A program made the translations under genes and the position numbers. Shown here in pieces: positions 38,420 through 47,770 of a DNA stretch of 57,075 bases. The notes beneath the pieces were generated by a model that ran no database searches, was not told the origin of the DNA, and worked only from the letters and a program-made list of their open reading frames with translations. The number at the start of each line of letters is the position of its first letter. Position 1 is the first letter of the stretch. Origin of the DNA: Rhodoplanes serenus (lineage in GTDB: Bacteria > Pseudomonadota > Alphaproteobacteria > Rhizobiales > Xanthobacteraceae); contig CAMDFO010000026.1 in assembly GCA_945897515.1 (NCBI GenBank), positions 1 to 57,075 on the forward strand, in the 5' to 3' direction.

Positions 38420-39406
38420 CTAGCTGACGAAACGTTCGCGATCGTGCGGGCTGGTGTAGTCGATCACCGGCCCGATCGGGACGACGCGGGTCGGATTCAC
38501 CTTCACCATGTTGCCGTAGTAGTTCTTCTTGATGTGCTCGAAGCTCACAGTCTCGGCCACACCCGGCACCTGGTAGAGGTCGCGGAGATAGTTCGACAGG
38601 TTCGGATAGTCCTCGATCCGCCACAGGTTGCACTTGAAGTGACTGTAATAGACCGTGTCGAAGCGGATCAGCGTGGGGAACAGCCGCCAGTCGGCTTCCG
38701 AGAGTCGGGGCCCAGCGAGATAGCGCTGCTTCGACAGCCGTCGTTCCAGGTCGTCGAGCGTCACGAATAGCGCGCGCGCCGCTTCCTCATAGGCGTCCTG
38801 GGTGGTTGCGAAGCCGGCACGATAAACGCCGTTGTTGACGGTCGTGTAGATCGTCTCGTTGAGCTGATCGATCTGGGCGCGGTAGGCCGCCGGATAATAT
38901 TCGGTGTGATCGTTGGTGAATTCGTCGAACGCCGAATTGAACATCCGGATGATCTCGGATGACTCGTTGTTGACGATTGTCCCTCTCTTCTTGTCCCACA
39001 GCACCGGTACAGTGACGCGGTGGGTGATCTTGGGATCGGCCAACTGGTAGATTTCGTACATCTTGCTCTTGCCGTTCACCGCGTCGCCGGTCGAGCCGGT
39101 TGCAGTGTCGAACGTCCAGCCCTCGTCATCGGTGCGCCAGGACACGCCCGACATCGAGATGACGTTTTCGAGTTGTTTCAGCCGCCGGTAGATCACGGTG
39201 CGGTGCGCCCAGGGGCAGCCGAGCGAGACGTAAAGGTGATAGCGCCCGGGCTCGGCCGGGAAGCCCCCTTCGCCGGTGGGGCCGGCGCTGCCGTCGGGGG
39301 TCACGAAATTGCGGAACGCGGATGGCCGCCGCACGAAGCGGCCGCCCTGTATCCGCTGCGGATCGTGGCTATCGTCGCGCCACACGCCGTCGACCAGAAG
39401 GCCCAT
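38420..39406 (-). CDS. Glutathionyl-hydroquinone reductase (GST xi class, YqjG/PcpF type)
   Basis: 328 residues, the family's normal length. The active-site loop SLGCPWAHRT (Cys64) and the segments GSTGDAVNGKSKMYEIYQLADP, VTVPVLWDKK and TIVNNESSEIIRMFNSAFDE are diagnostic. The GST-C part ends with FDTVYYSHFKCNLWRIEDYPNLSNYLRDLYQ. It reduces glutathionyl-hydroquinones using a second glutathione, a detoxification step in quinone metabolism. The start at 39406 gives the canonical MGLLVDGVW; the longer frame to 39481 is not conserved. Nothing adjacent explains its substrate; the flavin reductase at 21789 is another quinone-type enzyme but is not linked. Confidence 0.92.
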   Translation of the reverse strand: MGLLVDGVWRDDSHDPQRIQGGRFVRRPSAFRNFVTPDGSAGPTGEGGFPAEPGRYHLYVSLGCPWAHRTVIYRRLKQLENVISMSGVSWRTDDEGWTFDTATGSTGDAVNGKSKMYEIYQLADPKITHRVTVPVLWDKKRGTIVNNESSEIIRMFNSAFDEFTNDHTEYYPAAYRAQIDQLNETIYTTVNNGVYRAGFATTQDAYEEAARALFVTLDDLERRLSKQRYLAGPRLSEADWRLFPTLIRFDTVYYSHFKCNLWRIEDYPNLSNYLRDLYQVPGVAETVSFEHIKKNYYGNMVKVNPTRVVPIGPVIDYTSPHDRERFVS

Positions 39407-39529
39407 CAATCGCTCCGTTGTTTGCCGTAATGTAGTGGCTTGCGGGCCAAAACGACAGGCGATGGACCTTCGGTCGCTCAAATGCTAAGCGCGCGGAACT
39501 CTCGCCAAGCCGGGGCAGTGGGCCAAGCA

Positions 39530-40039
39530 ATGAACGATCTGGCTGTGACAATCCTTGCCGAAACGGCCGACGATGCCGGGTCGATCGACCGCTTGAACGA
39601 GCGCACGTTCGGACCCGGACGCTACGCCAAGACCGCTTATCGCATCCGTGAGGATGTCAGCCATTCCCTGGATCTGTCGTTTACCGCACGAATCGGCTCC
39701 CTCCTGGTCGGCTCGGTACGGCTCTCGCAGGTTCGTATCGGCACGACTGCCGCGCTGCTGCTCGGCCCCCTGACGGTTGAGCCCGCGTTCCGCGAGCGCG
39801 GCATCGGCCAGGCGTTGATGGAGCAGGCGCTGAGCGAGGCGAGGGAGCGCGGGCACCGGCTGGTCGTGCTGGTAGGGGACGAGCCCTATTACGCCAAGGC
39901 GGGCTTCAAGCGCGTTCCGAAGGGTGCGGTCATCATGCCGGGACCGGTCGATCCGGCGCGGCTTTTAGTCGCCGAGCTTGCGCCCGGCGCGCTCGAGGGC
40001 GTGTCGGGAATGGTCGGGCCGGATTGGGCGAACACCTAG
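39530..40039 (+). CDS. GNAT-family N-acetyltransferase
   Basis: 169 residues. Acetyl-CoA-binding motif A is seen as LLLGPLTVEPAFRERGIGQALMEQALSEARERGHRLVVLVGD, containing RxxGxG/A. It is followed by EPYYAKAGFKRVPKG, typical of the YhbS-like subgroup. It transfers an acetyl group from acetyl-CoA to an unknown amine. The ATG at 39530 gives a normal N-terminus; the upstream in-frame part overlaps the divergent gene's promoter region. Convergent with the MoxR cluster, which ends 27 bases away. Confidence 0.9.
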   Translation: MNDLAVTILAETADDAGSIDRLNERTFGPGRYAKTAYRIREDVSHSLDLSFTARIGSLLVGSVRLSQVRIGTTAALLLGPLTVEPAFRERGIGQALMEQALSEARERGHRLVVLVGDEPYYAKAGFKRVPKGAVIMPGPVDPARLLVAELAPGALEGVSGMVGPDWANT

Positions 40040-40066
40040 CGGCCTTCGCGCCCATCGAAGGCCGCC

Positions 40067-42136
40067 TCAGCGACCCTCCCTTGCCCAAGTCGCGGCGAGC
40101 ATCCCGACCAGCAGCAGCAGCCCGAGCAGGCCGGCGAACACCGGCAGCACGCCGATGCCGCGCACCACGCTGGCGTCGCGCATCTTCAGGCCGATCCAGT
40201 CGTCGCCCTTGAACGTGTCGCCCGACCGCATCGCGACGATGCGCGGCAGCGTGACGCCCGTCGTCTCGGCAAGCCGCCGGACATCGCCGCCGGTCGCCGA
40301 GGCCAGTTGGGTCAACAACTCGCCGGTCGATGTCACTTCCGCGAATTCGCGAGGATTGGCTGGGCCGACGTTGACCAGCGCGTTGAGCTTGCCGTCGGTC
40401 GCGCGCCACAGGCCAAGTTCGTTCGCCCGGATCGAGCCGCGCCACAGGCCGGGCTCCCCGGCCGCCAGCGTAATGGTGCGAGTGACGCCGGAGGGCAGCG
40501 TCAGCGTCACCTCGCTTACGGTGTCGGACATGGTCTGGCGCTCGATCAGCAGGTCGCGGCCGCGCACGATCAGGCGTAGCGCCTCTTCCTCCAGGTCCGG
40601 CTGCTTCATCAGCCAGTGCGACAGCCGGCGCATCAGATCGAGATGTGGCCCGCCGCCTTCGTAGCCGCGCGCCCACAGCCAGATGTGATCGGAGAGGAGC
40701 AGGCCGACGCGGCCTTCGCCCTCGCGCGACAGAACCAGCAGCGGCTTCTTGTCGGGGCCGTCCATCACGGTGGTGCCGTTCGCGGACTTGGTATCGACCA
40801 GCCGGAACCAGCGGCTCCAGTTCGGTGGATTGCTGCCGCCGCCTTCCAGGCCACGGGTGACCGGATGGCGTTTGCCGGGATCGCTCAGCAGGGCGTGGAA
40901 CGGAACGTCGGTGGTGCGGCCGGTCGGCTCCGCCGGGAGGATCTGGTCGAGCGGCGTGCGCCACAGACTGGTGGGGCTGGCGTAGTCCGGCCCGGCCGCG
41001 ATCAGCACCGCACCGCCGGCGCGCACGTAGCGCGCGATGTTGTCGAAATAGATGATCGGCAGCACGCCCTGGCGGGCGTAGCGGTCGAAGATGATCAGGT
41101 GGAATTCGTTGATCTTCTGCTGGAACAGTTCGCGCGTCGGAAACGCGATCAGCGACAGCTCGTTGATCGGCGTGCCGTCCTGTTTTTCCGGCGGACGCAG
41201 AATGGTGAAATGCACGAGGTCGACGCTGGCGTCGGACTTGAGCAGGTTGCGCCAGGTGCGCTCGCCGGCGTGCGGTTCGCCTGAGACCAGCAGCACGCGC
41301 AGCTTGTCGCGCACGCCGTCGATCGAGACCACGGCGCGGTTGTTGACCGTGGTCAGTTCGTCCTCCAGCGGCGAGGCTTCGATCTCGACGATGTTCGGGC
41401 CGGCGTGCGGGATCGGGATCGAAACATTGACTGTGCTGCCGGGGGTAACGTTGCGGCGCTCCAGCGTCTCGCCGTCGCGGCGCACTGTGACCTGCGCCGG
41501 CGCGCCGCGGGGGCCCTGGTCCTCGACGCGGAACACCACGGTCTGCGACTGGCCGACGATGCCGAAGCGTGGCGCGGTGACCAGCACGACGCGGCGGTCG
41601 CGCTCGTTGCGATTGCCGGTGATCAGCGCGTGAACCGGCGCGTTGAAGCCCAGCGCCGCGGCCTCGGCCGGCACGTCGTGCACGCGGCCGTCGGTGATCA
41701 GGATAGCGCCGGCGACGCGATCGGGCGGCACGTCCGCAAGCGATGCGCCGAGCGCCGAGAACAGCCGGGTGCCATCGGTCTCGCCGTCGGCCTCGCCGGC
41801 TTCCACGAAACGCACGTCGAGGTTGGGGATGCGGCCGAGCCGCTCGGCGAGTTGCGCGCGCGCAGCCTGCGTCTGCGCGGTCCGCTCGCCGAAGTTCTGG
41901 CTCGGGCTCTTGTCGATCACCACGGACACGACGGAGGACAGCGGCTCGCGGTCCTCGCGCGTGAACGACGGATTGGCGAGCGCCAGCACCATCAGCAGAA
42001 GCGCGATCGAGCGCACCACGGAGCCACGGCTACGGACCGCAATCAGAACCGCGCCGAGCACCAGCGCAAGCGCAAGCGCCGCCCATAGCACATAGGCCGG
42101 AACCAGCGGAGCAAATGCGATACCGAAACCCACCAT
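40067..42136 (-). CDS. Membrane protein with VWA-like and amidotransferase-like regions
   Basis: 689 residues. Two N-terminal helices (about 10-32 and 38-56) and one C-terminal helix (about 660-682) enclose a large periplasmic part. The MIDAS-like DxSxS occurs as VVIDKSPS (about residues 73-80), followed by GAILITDGRVHD. Beyond the VWA-like part are beta-rich segments and a class I amidotransferase-like region (LIIFDRYARQGVLPIIYFDNIARYVRAGGAVLIAAGP) lacking a catalytic Cys. Last gene of the moxR-DUF58-BatA/DUF4159 cluster, 6 bases after the previous stop. In this family such clusters are thought to assemble or activate a target complex; the target is unknown. Confidence 0.82.
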   Translation of the reverse strand: MVGFGIAFAPLVPAYVLWAALALALVLGAVLIAVRSRGSVVRSIALLLMVLALANPSFTREDREPLSSVVSVVIDKSPSQNFGERTAQTQAARAQLAERLGRIPNLDVRFVEAGEADGETDGTRLFSALGASLADVPPDRVAGAILITDGRVHDVPAEAAALGFNAPVHALITGNRNERDRRVVLVTAPRFGIVGQSQTVVFRVEDQGPRGAPAQVTVRRDGETLERRNVTPGSTVNVSIPIPHAGPNIVEIEASPLEDELTTVNNRAVVSIDGVRDKLRVLLVSGEPHAGERTWRNLLKSDASVDLVHFTILRPPEKQDGTPINELSLIAFPTRELFQQKINEFHLIIFDRYARQGVLPIIYFDNIARYVRAGGAVLIAAGPDYASPTSLWRTPLDQILPAEPTGRTTDVPFHALLSDPGKRHPVTRGLEGGGSNPPNWSRWFRLVDTKSANGTTVMDGPDKKPLLVLSREGEGRVGLLLSDHIWLWARGYEGGGPHLDLMRRLSHWLMKQPDLEEEALRLIVRGRDLLIERQTMSDTVSEVTLTLPSGVTRTITLAAGEPGLWRGSIRANELGLWRATDGKLNALVNVGPANPREFAEVTSTGELLTQLASATGGDVRRLAETTGVTLPRIVAMRSGDTFKGDDWIGLKMRDASVVRGIGVLPVFAGLLGLLLLVGMLAATWAREGR

Positions 42137-42142
42137 CGGCTC

Positions 42143-45037
42143 CTATTGTCCCAGCCGCTCAAGCAGCGCCGGGATGTGAACCTGATCGGCCTTGTAGTTG
42201 CCGGTGAGCGTGTACATCACGATGTTGACGCCGGCGCGGAACGCAAACTCGCGCTGGCGCGGCTCGCCCGGCACCATCGGCAGCATCGGCTGACCGTCAG
42301 GACGCGCGGCCCATGCGCCGGCCAGATCGTTCGAGGTGATGATGATCGAGGAGACGCCGTCGCCGGCGCGCGCCGGACGCTTCTCCTTCTCTTCTTCGCT
42401 TTCGTTGTTGCCGGCTGTTGCCTCGATCCAGAGCTGGCCGGAATTGAACCGGCCCGGGAAGTCGCGCAACAGGAAGAACGTCTTGGTCAGCACGTGGTCG
42501 CGCGGCACCAGCTCAAGCTCGGGAATGTCGAGCGAGGACAGGATGGTGCGCAGCGCCACCATGCCCGGTGCGCGGGTCTCTCCGCCGGGACCGGGCGGCG
42601 CCATGATGGCGTCGCGGGTGTCGAACAGCACGGTGCCGCCTTGCTTCATGTAGGCATCGATGCGCGCCAGCGCGGCAGGCGAGGGCCGCTGCGCGCCGGG
42701 CACGACCGGCCAGTAGATCAGCGGGAAGAACGCAAGCTCGTCGCGGGCGATGTCGAGGCCGATCGGCTCGCCGGCTTCGAGCGCGGTGCGCTGCGCGAGG
42801 AACAGCGTGAGGCCTTGCAGCCCCGACCGGCTGATGTTGTCGACCTCGGTGTCGCCGGTGACGACATAGGCCAGCCGCGTGTCGGTCGTGGCGCGCAAGG
42901 CGAAATCCAGGCTCTGTTCCGGCGTCGTGGGCGCAGCCCGGGGTGGCGTCGGCTGCGCTTGCGTGCGCGCCGGCGGGTTCTGGCGCTGTTGTGCCAAAGC
43001 GTCGGTGCCTAGCGTCAGTGCGGCGAGCGCGCCTGCCAGCAGCAGTGTTGCCGCCGCCGGCCGCCGCCGTTGTCGGCGCATGAGCTGTGCTATTCCGCCG
43101 GCGAGCCAGAACACAACCAGGGCATCCAGTGCGAGCAGCGCCAGCGCACCAAGCAGCACCGGCCCGCGCAGGTCCGCCGGCTCGCCCAATTGATAGGCCT
43201 GCACCCGTGCGTTGAGGCCGGAGACGTCGAGCGGCGCCAGGCGGTCGGCCGGCGCCAGCGCGTTGACGGCGAGCAGTCCTTCGGGCGGGCCGTAGAATCC
43301 GGGCGGGTTGTCGGCGGTTGCACGCCCGACGTAACCCGCAGGCACCGGCCGCGTCGTGGCGGTCGGCGGTCCGAACGCGCCAAAGCCGTCGAGGATGCGT
43401 GTCGGCGCCACCATTTCGCGGACCCGGCTGTCGTTGGCGGTCTCGGCGGCCGTGGTGGTGCCGGCGAGGCCGACGATGCGCCGGAGCATCTCGACGAACG
43501 AGCCCGACAGCGGCAGGTCGGACCAGCGGGTGTCGGCCGTGACATGGAACAGCACGATCATTCCCTTGCCGCGCTTGACCGCGGTGACGAGCGGCGTGCC
43601 GTCGGCGAGCGTCGCCCAGGTGCGGTCGACGAGACCGGCCTCGGGCTCCGCAAGAACCTGACGTTGAACAGTAACATCGGTCGGCACCGGCATATTGCCG
43701 AACGGGCTTTCGCGCGAAAACGCCGCGAGCTGCTGCGGTTGGTCCCAACTCAGGCTGCCGCCCAGGATGCGACCGCCGCGGCGCAGCTTCACCGGCACGA
43801 GATCGTCGTCGGACCCGGCGAGGCGGGGGCCTGCGAAGCGCACCAGCATGCCGCCGTCCTCGACCCAGCTTGTCAGGCGCGTGCGAGCTTCGCCCGAGAC
43901 ATTGCCGACGTCGGCCAGGACGATCATCGGCACGCTTTGCTCAATGAAGCGGCGGACGCTTTCCGCCGGCGCGCCGGCTTCCGCCAGCCGGATATCGGCA
44001 AACGGGTTGAGCGCGCGGGCGAGATAGTAGGTCGAGGCCAACAGCGGCTGCGCAGTGTCGGCGCTGGCGCCGGAAATGACGCCGACGGTGCGCCGCCGCC
44101 AGCGCTTGTCCAAAAGCTGAACCGCGCCGGCCGAGCGTTCGGATGCGATCTCGATGCGCGCGATGTCGTTGCGGATTTCCACCGGGAGGTTGATCTCGGC
44201 GTCAGCCTCGCGCTCGCCGGCCTTGAAGGCAAATCGGCTCTCGCCGAGCGGCAGGCCCTTGAGGTCGAGCGCGCGGATCACGCCGTCCGCATTGCCGTCG
44301 GTGGTGGCGCGCAGCACCTTCACGGTAAGGGCGCCGGCAGCATTGTCGGCCGCCGCGAGCGCATGCGCGGTCGCGAGCCCGCCGGTGAGCACGGTGATCT
44401 GATGACCGGCGGCGGCGCGGAGCAAGCCTTCGTTGAAGTCCTTGGCGTTGCCGAGGTCGACGCCATCGGACAGCCACATCAATTCCATGCCCGGATTGGC
44501 GGCCAGCAGCCGTGTAATGGCGGGCAGCGCGTCGGCGCGCTTGACCGCGTGGGGCTTGGGCTTCATCTGCTTGAGTCGCACGCGGGCCGCGGCCGGCAGT
44601 TGCAGCGAAAGCTCGCGTCCGGCTTCCGACATCGGCACCAGCGCGACGCCGCGCGCGTCGGCCTCGGCACGCGCGATGATGTCGTCGGCGGTGCGCAGTC
44701 GCGCGTCCCAGGTCGAAGCCGCGGCAAAGCCATCGTCGATCAAGAGTGCGACCGAGGTGGCGCCAGCCGAGGTTGCGACAGGCGGATTCCACAGCGGTCC
44801 CGCGGCCGCGAGAATGACAAGCGCGGCAAGCGTAAGCCGCAGCAGCGTCAGCCACCACGGCGTGCGAGCCGGCGTGTCTTCCTTCGGCACGATGTCGAAC
44901 AGCAGTCGCGTCGGCGGGAATTCGATGCGCAGCGGCCGCGGCGGTATCAGCCGCAACAGCCACCACAGCACGGGAAGGCTGAGAAGCCCGAGCAGCACCA
45001 ATGGCGACGCGAAGGCCAGCGGCAGGCCACCGATCAT
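42143..45037 (-). CDS. BatA-like N-terminal plus DUF4159 membrane protein
   Basis: 964 residues. The N-terminal BatA-type region (about 1-90) has two helices around FPPTRLLFDIVPKEDTPARTPWWL. A VWA-like part follows in which the MIDAS DxSxS is replaced by LLIDDGFAA, so metal binding is probably lost. A transmembrane pair near residues 625-690 separates a proline-rich linker (about 690-720) and a C-terminal DUF4159 domain (about 735-960, FFPLIYWPVVPGAQRPSPAALARIDAYMKQGGTVLFDTRD). The start ATG overlaps the DUF58 stop (ATGA). It is likely a periplasmic scaffold of the MoxR system. Confidence 0.88.
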   Translation of the reverse strand: MIGGLPLAFASPLVLLGLLSLPVLWWLLRLIPPRPLRIEFPPTRLLFDIVPKEDTPARTPWWLTLLRLTLAALVILAAAGPLWNPPVATSAGATSVALLIDDGFAAASTWDARLRTADDIIARAEADARGVALVPMSEAGRELSLQLPAAARVRLKQMKPKPHAVKRADALPAITRLLAANPGMELMWLSDGVDLGNAKDFNEGLLRAAAGHQITVLTGGLATAHALAAADNAAGALTVKVLRATTDGNADGVIRALDLKGLPLGESRFAFKAGEREADAEINLPVEIRNDIARIEIASERSAGAVQLLDKRWRRRTVGVISGASADTAQPLLASTYYLARALNPFADIRLAEAGAPAESVRRFIEQSVPMIVLADVGNVSGEARTRLTSWVEDGGMLVRFAGPRLAGSDDDLVPVKLRRGGRILGGSLSWDQPQQLAAFSRESPFGNMPVPTDVTVQRQVLAEPEAGLVDRTWATLADGTPLVTAVKRGKGMIVLFHVTADTRWSDLPLSGSFVEMLRRIVGLAGTTTAAETANDSRVREMVAPTRILDGFGAFGPPTATTRPVPAGYVGRATADNPPGFYGPPEGLLAVNALAPADRLAPLDVSGLNARVQAYQLGEPADLRGPVLLGALALLALDALVVFWLAGGIAQLMRRQRRRPAAATLLLAGALAALTLGTDALAQQRQNPPARTQAQPTPPRAAPTTPEQSLDFALRATTDTRLAYVVTGDTEVDNISRSGLQGLTLFLAQRTALEAGEPIGLDIARDELAFFPLIYWPVVPGAQRPSPAALARIDAYMKQGGTVLFDTRDAIMAPPGPGGETRAPGMVALRTILSSLDIPELELVPRDHVLTKTFFLLRDFPGRFNSGQLWIEATAGNNESEEEKEKRPARAGDGVSSIIITSNDLAGAWAARPDGQPMLPMVPGEPRQREFAFRAGVNIVMYTLTGNYKADQVHIPALLERLGQ

Positions 45038-45960
45038 GCCGTTCTCCGCCGGCGCAGGACCGCGCCTTCATTGCCCTCGGCGATGCGTGCGTGCAGCGCG
45101 AGCAGAAGCTCGTTGGCCGGCTTGTCGGTTCGGTGGATGGTGAAGCTCCAGTGCATCCGGTCGGTCTCGGCGCGGATTTCGGCGCGGTGGCGCTTGAGCC
45201 GAGCTTCGTATTCGCCACGCCAGTTCTCGGCGCGGCCGGCGGTGATTTCGCCGCCGCCCTCGGGTTCGATGAACTCGACGCGGCCGGAATACGGGAAGGT
45301 CTCCTCGGCCGGATCGACGATCTGCACCAGATGGCCGTGCGCGCCTGTCACGGAAAGCTGGTTCAGCGTCTTACGGATCTCCTCGATCGGGCTCCACAGG
45401 TCGGACAGCACGACGATTTCAGCAAGCGAGGCCGGCGCAAATCCGAACGGAAGGCTCGCCCGTTCGTTCGGGTCGTGCATGATCGCATCCGCCATGCGGT
45501 CGATCACGGCGCGGCTGCCGGTCGGGCGCAGCAGGCCGGGCACTCCGACGCGCTCGCCTGCGTCCACCAGCACCTCCGCCAGCGCCAGCCCGATGACCAG
45601 GCAGCGGTCCAGCTTGCTCTCGCGCGCCAGCTTGGAGGCGAATGACATTGACGGTGAGCGGTCGGGCCAGATCCAGACCGTGTGCGCAGCTTCCCATTCC
45701 TGCTCGCGGACATAGAGGTTGTCGTCGCGCGCCGAGCGCCGCCAGTCGATGCGGCGTGCCTCCTCGCCCGACGTATAGCGCCGGAACTGCCAGAAATTCT
45801 CGCCCGAACCGGCGCGTCTGCGTCCATGCAGTCCGTGGATCACGGTGGCGGCGATGCGGCGCGCCTCCAGAACCAGCCGTGGCATGACGGCAGCAAGCCC
45901 GCGCGCGTTTTCCGATGCGCGCCGGGTCGCCTTTTCCTCGTGCCGGTTCTCGACCGCCAT
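45034..45960 (-). CDS. DUF58 protein (VWA-like)
   Basis: 308 residues. The DUF58 signature FRRYTSGEEARRIDWRRSARDDNLYVREQEWE is followed by IWPDRSPSMSF, which retains the MIDAS DxSxS. It is soluble and acts with MoxR ATPases in nearly all known clusters. It is positioned 3 bases after the moxR stop and overlaps the next gene by 4 bases, so all four genes form one operon. Confidence 0.92.
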   Translation of the reverse strand: MAVENRHEEKATRRASENARGLAAVMPRLVLEARRIAATVIHGLHGRRRAGSGENFWQFRRYTSGEEARRIDWRRSARDDNLYVREQEWEAAHTVWIWPDRSPSMSFASKLARESKLDRCLVIGLALAEVLVDAGERVGVPGLLRPTGSRAVIDRMADAIMHDPNERASLPFGFAPASLAEIVVLSDLWSPIEEIRKTLNQLSVTGAHGHLVQIVDPAEETFPYSGRVEFIEPEGGGEITAGRAENWRGEYEARLKRHRAEIRAETDRMHWSFTIHRTDKPANELLLALHARIAEGNEGAVLRRRRTA

Positions 45961-45963
45961 TCG

Positions 45964-46965
45964 TTATCCGATGCGCGACGTGAGCTTGCCGATCACGCCG
46001 CCGATGGTCTCGCCATCGGCACGTGCGGCAAAGGTCAGCGCCATGCGGTGCTTGAGCACGGGCTCGGCCATCGCGATGACGTCGTCGATCGAGGGCGCAA
46101 GCCGGCCGTCGAGCAAGGCGCGGGCGCGGGCCACCAGCATGAGCGCCTGCGAGGCGCGCGGGCTCGGGCCCCAGGCGATCAGCTTGCCGATTTCGCCGGT
46201 GTCGGGGCCGGGTCGGGCCGAGCGCACCAGCGTCAGGATGGCGTCAACCACGGACTCGCCGACCGGCAAGCGGCGCACCAGGCGCTGCGCCGCGACCAGT
46301 TCGTCGGAGGTCATGGCCTGCTTCGGCTTGGCTTCGTCGACGCCGGTGGTCTCGAACACGATGCGGCGCTCGGACGCGAGGTCCGGATAGTCGACGTCGA
46401 TCTGCATCAGGAAACGGTCGAGTTGCGCTTCGGGGAGGGGATAGGTGCCCTCCTGCTCGATGGGGTTTTGCGTGGCGAGCACGTGGAAGGGCTTGGGCAC
46501 ATCGTGCCGGGTGCCGGCCACGGTGACGTGCTGCTCCTGCATCGCCTGCAGCAGCGCCGATTGCGTGCGCGGGCTGGCGCGGTTGATCTCGTCGGCCATG
46601 AGGAGCTGGCCGAAGATCGGTCCGGGAATGAAACGGAAAGCGCGCTTGCCGCCGACGCCCTCTTCCAGCACTTCGCTGCCGAGGATATCCGAGGGCATCA
46701 GGTCGGGCGTGAACTGAATGCGGCGGGCGTCGAGGCCGAGCACGGTGCCGAGCGCCTCGACCAGCTTGGTCTTGGCGAGGCCGGGCACGCCGACCAGCAT
46801 CCCGTGGCCGGTCGAGAGCACGGTGATGAGCGTCTGCTCGACCACCTTCTCCTGCCCGAAGATCACGGCGCCGATCGAGGCCTTGGCCGCGGCGATGTGC
46901 TGCGCCGTGGATTCGGCAGCACGCACGATCATGTCTTCGAGCTTCTCAACGCCTTCAGCCATCAT
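45964..46965 (-). CDS. MoxR-family AAA+ ATPase
   Basis: 333 residues. Walker A GVPGLAKTK (59-67), Walker B LLMADEINRASPRTQSALLQAMQE with sensor-type TQNPIEQEGTYPLPEAQLDRF, and the C-terminal lid with TLVRSARPGP. MoxR proteins are chaperone-like ATPases that work with VWA proteins to mature metalloenzymes or membrane complexes. It is first in a four-gene cluster. Divergent to DUF1285 across 223 bases, which hold the promoters for both directions, although I could not assign clear -35/-10 boxes. Confidence 0.95.
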   Translation of the reverse strand: MMAEGVEKLEDMIVRAAESTAQHIAAAKASIGAVIFGQEKVVEQTLITVLSTGHGMLVGVPGLAKTKLVEALGTVLGLDARRIQFTPDLMPSDILGSEVLEEGVGGKRAFRFIPGPIFGQLLMADEINRASPRTQSALLQAMQEQHVTVAGTRHDVPKPFHVLATQNPIEQEGTYPLPEAQLDRFLMQIDVDYPDLASERRIVFETTGVDEAKPKQAMTSDELVAAQRLVRRLPVGESVVDAILTLVRSARPGPDTGEIGKLIAWGPSPRASQALMLVARARALLDGRLAPSIDDVIAMAEPVLKHRMALTFAARADGETIGGVIGKLTSRIG

Positions 46966-47188
46966 GCACTCCCGAGTTGTTGGTGTAGCCGCTGCCAGCG
47001 CCGCCCTTCCAGCTATGCATAAACAATAATCATGCCAGACTACTCGCGATCATCCCTGATTCCCGGTCCGCCTTCTCACAATATCCCCTGAAATTCCGCT
47101 ATTTTCGGGAATGCGTGCTGTGCGGGTTTTGCCGGACCACATATCGCACGCCGGGCAGCTTGGAAGCAGGCTATACCCTAGGACAACA

Positions 47189-47770
47189 ATGGCGAACGAA
47201 AGGCAGCCCAGCGGGCTCGACGGCATCACCACGGCGGCGCGGCGCGAGGGCGCCAAGGGTCCGCCGCCGGTGCATCTGTGGAACCCGCCGTTCTGCGGCG
47301 ATCTCGACATGCGGATCGCGACCGATGGGACGTGGTTCTATCTCAAAACGCCGATCGGCCGGCCTGCCCTGGTCAAGCTGTTCGCGTCGGTGCTCAAGCG
47401 CGAGGGCGACAGGTATTTCCTGGTGACGCCGGTGGAGAAAGTCGGCATCACGGTCGACGACGCACCCTTCCTGGCGGTCGAGATGAACGTAGAGGGCGGC
47501 GTTTTGCACTTCCGCACCAACGTGGACGATTGGGTCGCCTGCGGTCGCAACCATACGCTACGGTTCGAACCGGAACCGGGTACCGGCGGGCTGAAACCCT
47601 ATCTGCATGTTCGCCGGGATCTCTGGGCCAAGGTATCGCGGCCGTTGTTCTACGATCTGGTGGAGCGCGGCGAGGAGCGCGATATCGACGGCCGGCGCAT
47701 GTTCGGCGTCGTTTCGGGAGGGGAATTCTTCGCGATGGCGCCCGCGGACAGTCTCAAGGAATTCGCTTGA
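47189..47770 (+). CDS. DUF1285-family protein
   Basis: 193 residues. Characteristic start of the family: PVHLWNPPFCGDLDMRIATDGTWFYLKTPIGRPALVKLFASVLKREGDRYFLVTPVEKVGI, then VEDAPF-like and FRTNVDDWV. The fold is a small beta-barrel protein of unknown activity. The ATG at 47189 has AGGA upstream; the in-frame extension to 47111 is not conserved. Its TGA overlaps the start of the next gene by one base (TGATG). First gene of a tight four-gene operon with nudL, DUF6111 and cca. Confidence 0.9.
   Translation: MANERQPSGLDGITTAARREGAKGPPPVHLWNPPFCGDLDMRIATDGTWFYLKTPIGRPALVKLFASVLKREGDRYFLVTPVEKVGITVDDAPFLAVEMNVEGGVLHFRTNVDDWVACGRNHTLRFEPEPGTGGLKPYLHVRRDLWAKVSRPLFYDLVERGEERDIDGRRMFGVVSGGEFFAMAPADSLKEFA

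Noticed and set aside
43070..45715. Long plus-strand open frame opposite the DUF4159 and DUF58 genes
   Set aside because: Shadow composition and no ribosome site; both opposite genes have solid family signatures.
47278..47769. N-terminal extension of the CoA pyrophosphatase
   Set aside because: It is a shadow of DUF1285; the real start overlaps the DUF1285 stop.
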